Positions 62,313 to 64,000 of a DNA stretch of 64,000 nucleotides are shown in pieces. The number at the start of each line of letters is the position of its first letter. The first letter of the stretch is position 1. Position numbers and translations under genes: made by a program. The stretch is from an uncultured Ellagibacter sp. GTDB taxonomy: Bacteria; Actinomycetota; Coriobacteriia; Coriobacteriales; Eggerthellaceae. The notes under the pieces were generated by a model. The model worked only from the letters and a program-made list of their open reading frames with translations. It was not told the origin of the DNA and did not search any database. The stretch covers positions 1 to 64,000 of the forward strand of contig NZ_CAKUBT010000001.1 in NCBI RefSeq assembly GCF_934643285.1. Direction: 5' to 3'.

Positions 62313-63218
62313 CTAGCTCATCTCTGCGTTCGAGAGGCCGCGCTCGGCGACTTCCATCCGCGCGAAGTCGATGAACCGCTTCTCCGCGCTGGTGAGCGCT
62401 GCGTTTTCGGAGTAGACCATGTAGAAGGTGCGGTAGTTGTTCTCGTTCTCGATTTCAAGGCAGCACACGTCGAGCTGGTCGAATATGGCGAGCCGTGGCA
62501 CGACCGCGATGCCGAAGCCGGCAGCCACCATGCCGGTGACCGTGTAGTCCTCGCGCTCCTCGGAAAGGTAGCGCACCGATACGCCGGCATCCGAGTACAT
62601 CTTGTCAACCGTCTGGCGAAGCCCCGTCCCTGGGGCGAACCCGACCTGCGGGTAGCGTGCCGTCTCGATAAGGTTCACGCTGTCCTTTCGCGCTAGCTCG
62701 TGGTCGTGGGGCGCGATGACGACGAGCTTCTGCTTCGCGACGGCGATATGCTTAAGCTCCTCGTTACCCACTCGCGAGCACAGTCCGATTCCCGATCGCC
62801 CTTCCTCGATGTCGGCTGCCACCTCGGACGCTATTCCTAGCCGTAAATCGAACTTGCATTCCTCATCGGGAAAGGCCTGCTTGAAACGCGTGATCGCGTT
62901 CGGGAGGAATATCGCGCCGAGGACGCGCATGAGCGAGATGCGCACGATGGAGGCGCCTCCTGCGATCGTGCGGGCGCGCGCCTTCCCGATGTCGAGCTCC
63001 TCGATTGCGCGGTCGACGTGCTTGAGGTACTCCTCGCCGGCAGGCGTGAGGCGAACCCCCCGCGCGGTGCGCTCGAACAGCTTGATTTCCGTGCGCGCCT
63101 CGAGTTGCGATATCGCGTAGGAAAGCGCCGGCTGGCTGATGAAGAGCTGCTTTGCTGCTGCGGTGTAGCTGCCGCAAGCCGCGAGCGTCTGAAAGTATCT
63201 CAAGTGGTCGAAATCCAT
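62313..63218 (-). CDS. LysR-family transcriptional regulator
   Basis: The 301-residue protein has the N-terminal winged helix (MDFDHLRYFQTLAACGSYTA, then QLFISQPALSYAISQLE) and the LysR effector domain (VRISLMRVLGAIFLPN, FAPGTGLRQTVDK). It is divergent from an MFS transporter gene 251 bases away and probably regulates it. ATG 63218 follows CAGGAAGG; the open frame extends upstream without a ribosome site. Members of this class are strongly expanded in Eggerthellaceae, usually with an adjacent transporter or reductase. Confidence 0.93.
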   Translation of the reverse strand: MDFDHLRYFQTLAACGSYTAAAKQLFISQPALSYAISQLEARTEIKLFERTARGVRLTPAGEEYLKHVDRAIEELDIGKARARTIAGGASIVRISLMRVLGAIFLPNAITRFKQAFPDEECKFDLRLGIASEVAADIEEGRSGIGLCSRVGNEELKHIAVAKQKLVVIAPHDHELARKDSVNLIETARYPQVGFAPGTGLRQTVDKMYSDAGVSVRYLSEEREDYTVTGMVAAGFGIAVVPRLAIFDQLDVCCLEIENENNYRTFYMVYSENAALTSAEKRFIDFARMEVAERGLSNAEMS

Positions 63219-63253
63219 TGTTACAGACCTTCCTGATTGTCTTTGCGGCATTA

Positions 63254-63282
63254 TCTTTATTGAATCTACCAGGTATTATCAA
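63254..63282 (-). promoter_or_regulatory. Candidate promoter of the LysR gene
   Basis: On the minus strand TTGATA (63282-63277) and TAAAGA (63259-63254) are 17 bases apart. The AT-rich ATTATC...GTATTATC repeats at 63251-63280 overlap it and could be the LysR binding site. Confidence 0.5.
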
Positions 63283-63468
63283 TTTCTTTTATAGCTCCTC
63301 CATCCATTCTATTGGATTTGCACATTCGTGTTGCGAAATAATGCGCCCTGTCTCGCGACGGGCAACACGAAACAGGGGAGAGATACCGGCGGCAGGAGGG
63401 AAACGCACGACCGCCGACGCGCGCCCGTCCCCCTCGCGGCTGTGGCCGCAGAACCAAGGAGGGCATGC

Positions 63469-64000
63469 ATGGCAGCCTCAACGAAAACGCTCTCGAAAGA
63501 GCAAATCGCCAACCTATCCAAGCGGGAGAAGACGACGATCCTTATTGCGATCTTGTCGCTGTACTTCGTTGTCTGCTCGACGATGACCATCTCGCCGGCG
63601 TTGCAGACGCTCTACAACGCGTTCCCCGACTTCGACCGCACCACCGTCATGTACATCTACACGCTGCCTTCGCTCGTGGGCATCCCGGTGACTATCTTGA
63701 TCGGCCTCATCGCCGGCACCAAGGTGCGCTACCGCACCATCCTGCTTTCCGCGACGGCGCTCATGGTCGTCATGGGCGTGGCGCCGTTCTTCATCGACAA
63801 CCTCTACGCCATCCTCGCGTGCCGCTTCCTGTTCGGCATCGGCCAGGCTTCCTGCCTCGGCGTTGAGGTGAGCCTTATGTACATGTTCTTCTCGGGCAAG
63901 GAGCTCGCTCGCTACATGGGCTTCACTCAGGTCGCAGGCTCTCTCGGTAACATCGTGTTCATGCAGATCGGCGGCATTCTGGCCACGACCGGGTGGCATA
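63469..64000 (+). CDS. MFS transporter (5' part, cut by the window end)
   Basis: The frame runs open from ATG 63469 to the window end (177 codons visible). AAGGAGGG precedes the start. After a cytosolic KEQIANLSKREK stretch come at least five membrane segments, including ILIAILSLYFVVCSTMTISP, IYTLPSLVGIPVTILIGLIA and LLSATALMVVMGVAPFF. A loop (CRFLFGIGQASCLGVEV) is typical of major facilitator superfamily segments 4-5. The substrate is unknown. The divergent LysR gene is its probable regulator. Confidence 0.9.
   Translation, partial: MAASTKTLSKEQIANLSKREKTTILIAILSLYFVVCSTMTISPALQTLYNAFPDFDRTTVMYIYTLPSLVGIPVTILIGLIAGTKVRYRTILLSATALMVVMGVAPFFIDNLYAILACRFLFGIGQASCLGVEVSLMYMFFSGKELARYMGFTQVAGSLGNIVFMQIGGILATTGWH

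Overview
The window is high-GC, Gram-positive DNA from an anaerobe, most likely an Eggerthellales member (class Coriobacteriia, Actinomycetota). The evidence is the strongly G/C-biased third codon positions, GTG and TTG starts, clear AAGGAGG-type ribosome sites, sortase signals of the [LA/LD]KTGD type, a cytosolic [NiFe] hydrogenase operon, and a LysR/MFS pair of a kind common in that family. Species assignment from raw sequence alone is not possible.

Layout. 1-4.3 kb is accessory: a Sel1-repeat protein, a small glycine-rich protein, a radical SAM/SPASM maturase overlapping a 42-residue Cys-rich peptide (a candidate RiPP pair), and two gene remnants meeting at a scar. 4.4-12.9 kb holds a DEAD-box helicase, an envelope glycolipid/glycan set (MGDG-synthase-like transferase, GtrA, GT2 transferase) and a fused two-half ABC exporter. 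13-17.4 kb has tRNA-Arg, an RNA methyltransferase, tRNA-Glu, a cyclophilin, a TPR membrane protein and ndk. 17.6-21.7 kb is a four-gene group 3b-type [NiFe] hydrogenase (hydBGDA order). 22-23.7 kb is a sortase-anchored surface protein whose start codon is out of frame because of an 11-G tract. 23.9-33.8 kb is the cell-shape operon (mreB, mreC, mreD, PBP2, rodA) with a DUF697-like gene and two radical-SAM-associated genes. 34-37.4 kb is accessory again: tRNA-Gly, an inverted-repeat element, a candidate small RNA, a second sortase-anchored surface protein (vWA) whose signal peptide is split from its body by an 8-C tract, then tRNA-Pro and tRNA-Arg. 37.5-64 kb is mostly core: rdgB, murI, two tRNA-Asp, an RNA ligase, a DUF512 protein, der-plsY-gpsA, a GNAT acetyltransferase, a flavin reductase-rubredoxin fusion behind a Fur-like box, a VanZ-RDD-NnrE fusion, an MGMT-like protein without its catalytic Cys, rpe-desulfurase-PHP, Nif3 plus a zinc ribbon protein, rpmB, asp23-fakA-like-recG-rsmD, a coiled-coil protein with YceD, and a divergent LysR/MFS pair cut by the window end.

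The most interesting signals are: (1) two unrelated sortase-anchored surface proteins each carrying a long G/C homopolymer inside the signal-peptide region, each one slip away from a perfect frame and both OFF in this sequence, which is what slipped-strand phase variation looks like; (2) the radical SAM/Cys-rich peptide pair; (3) a roughly 107-nt structured RNA with its own promoter and UUCG terminator next to one of the phase-variable genes; and (4) several enzymes with altered key residues or unusual fusions (MGMT Cys to Asp, hydrogenase large subunit without a maturation tail, VanZ-RDD-NnrE).
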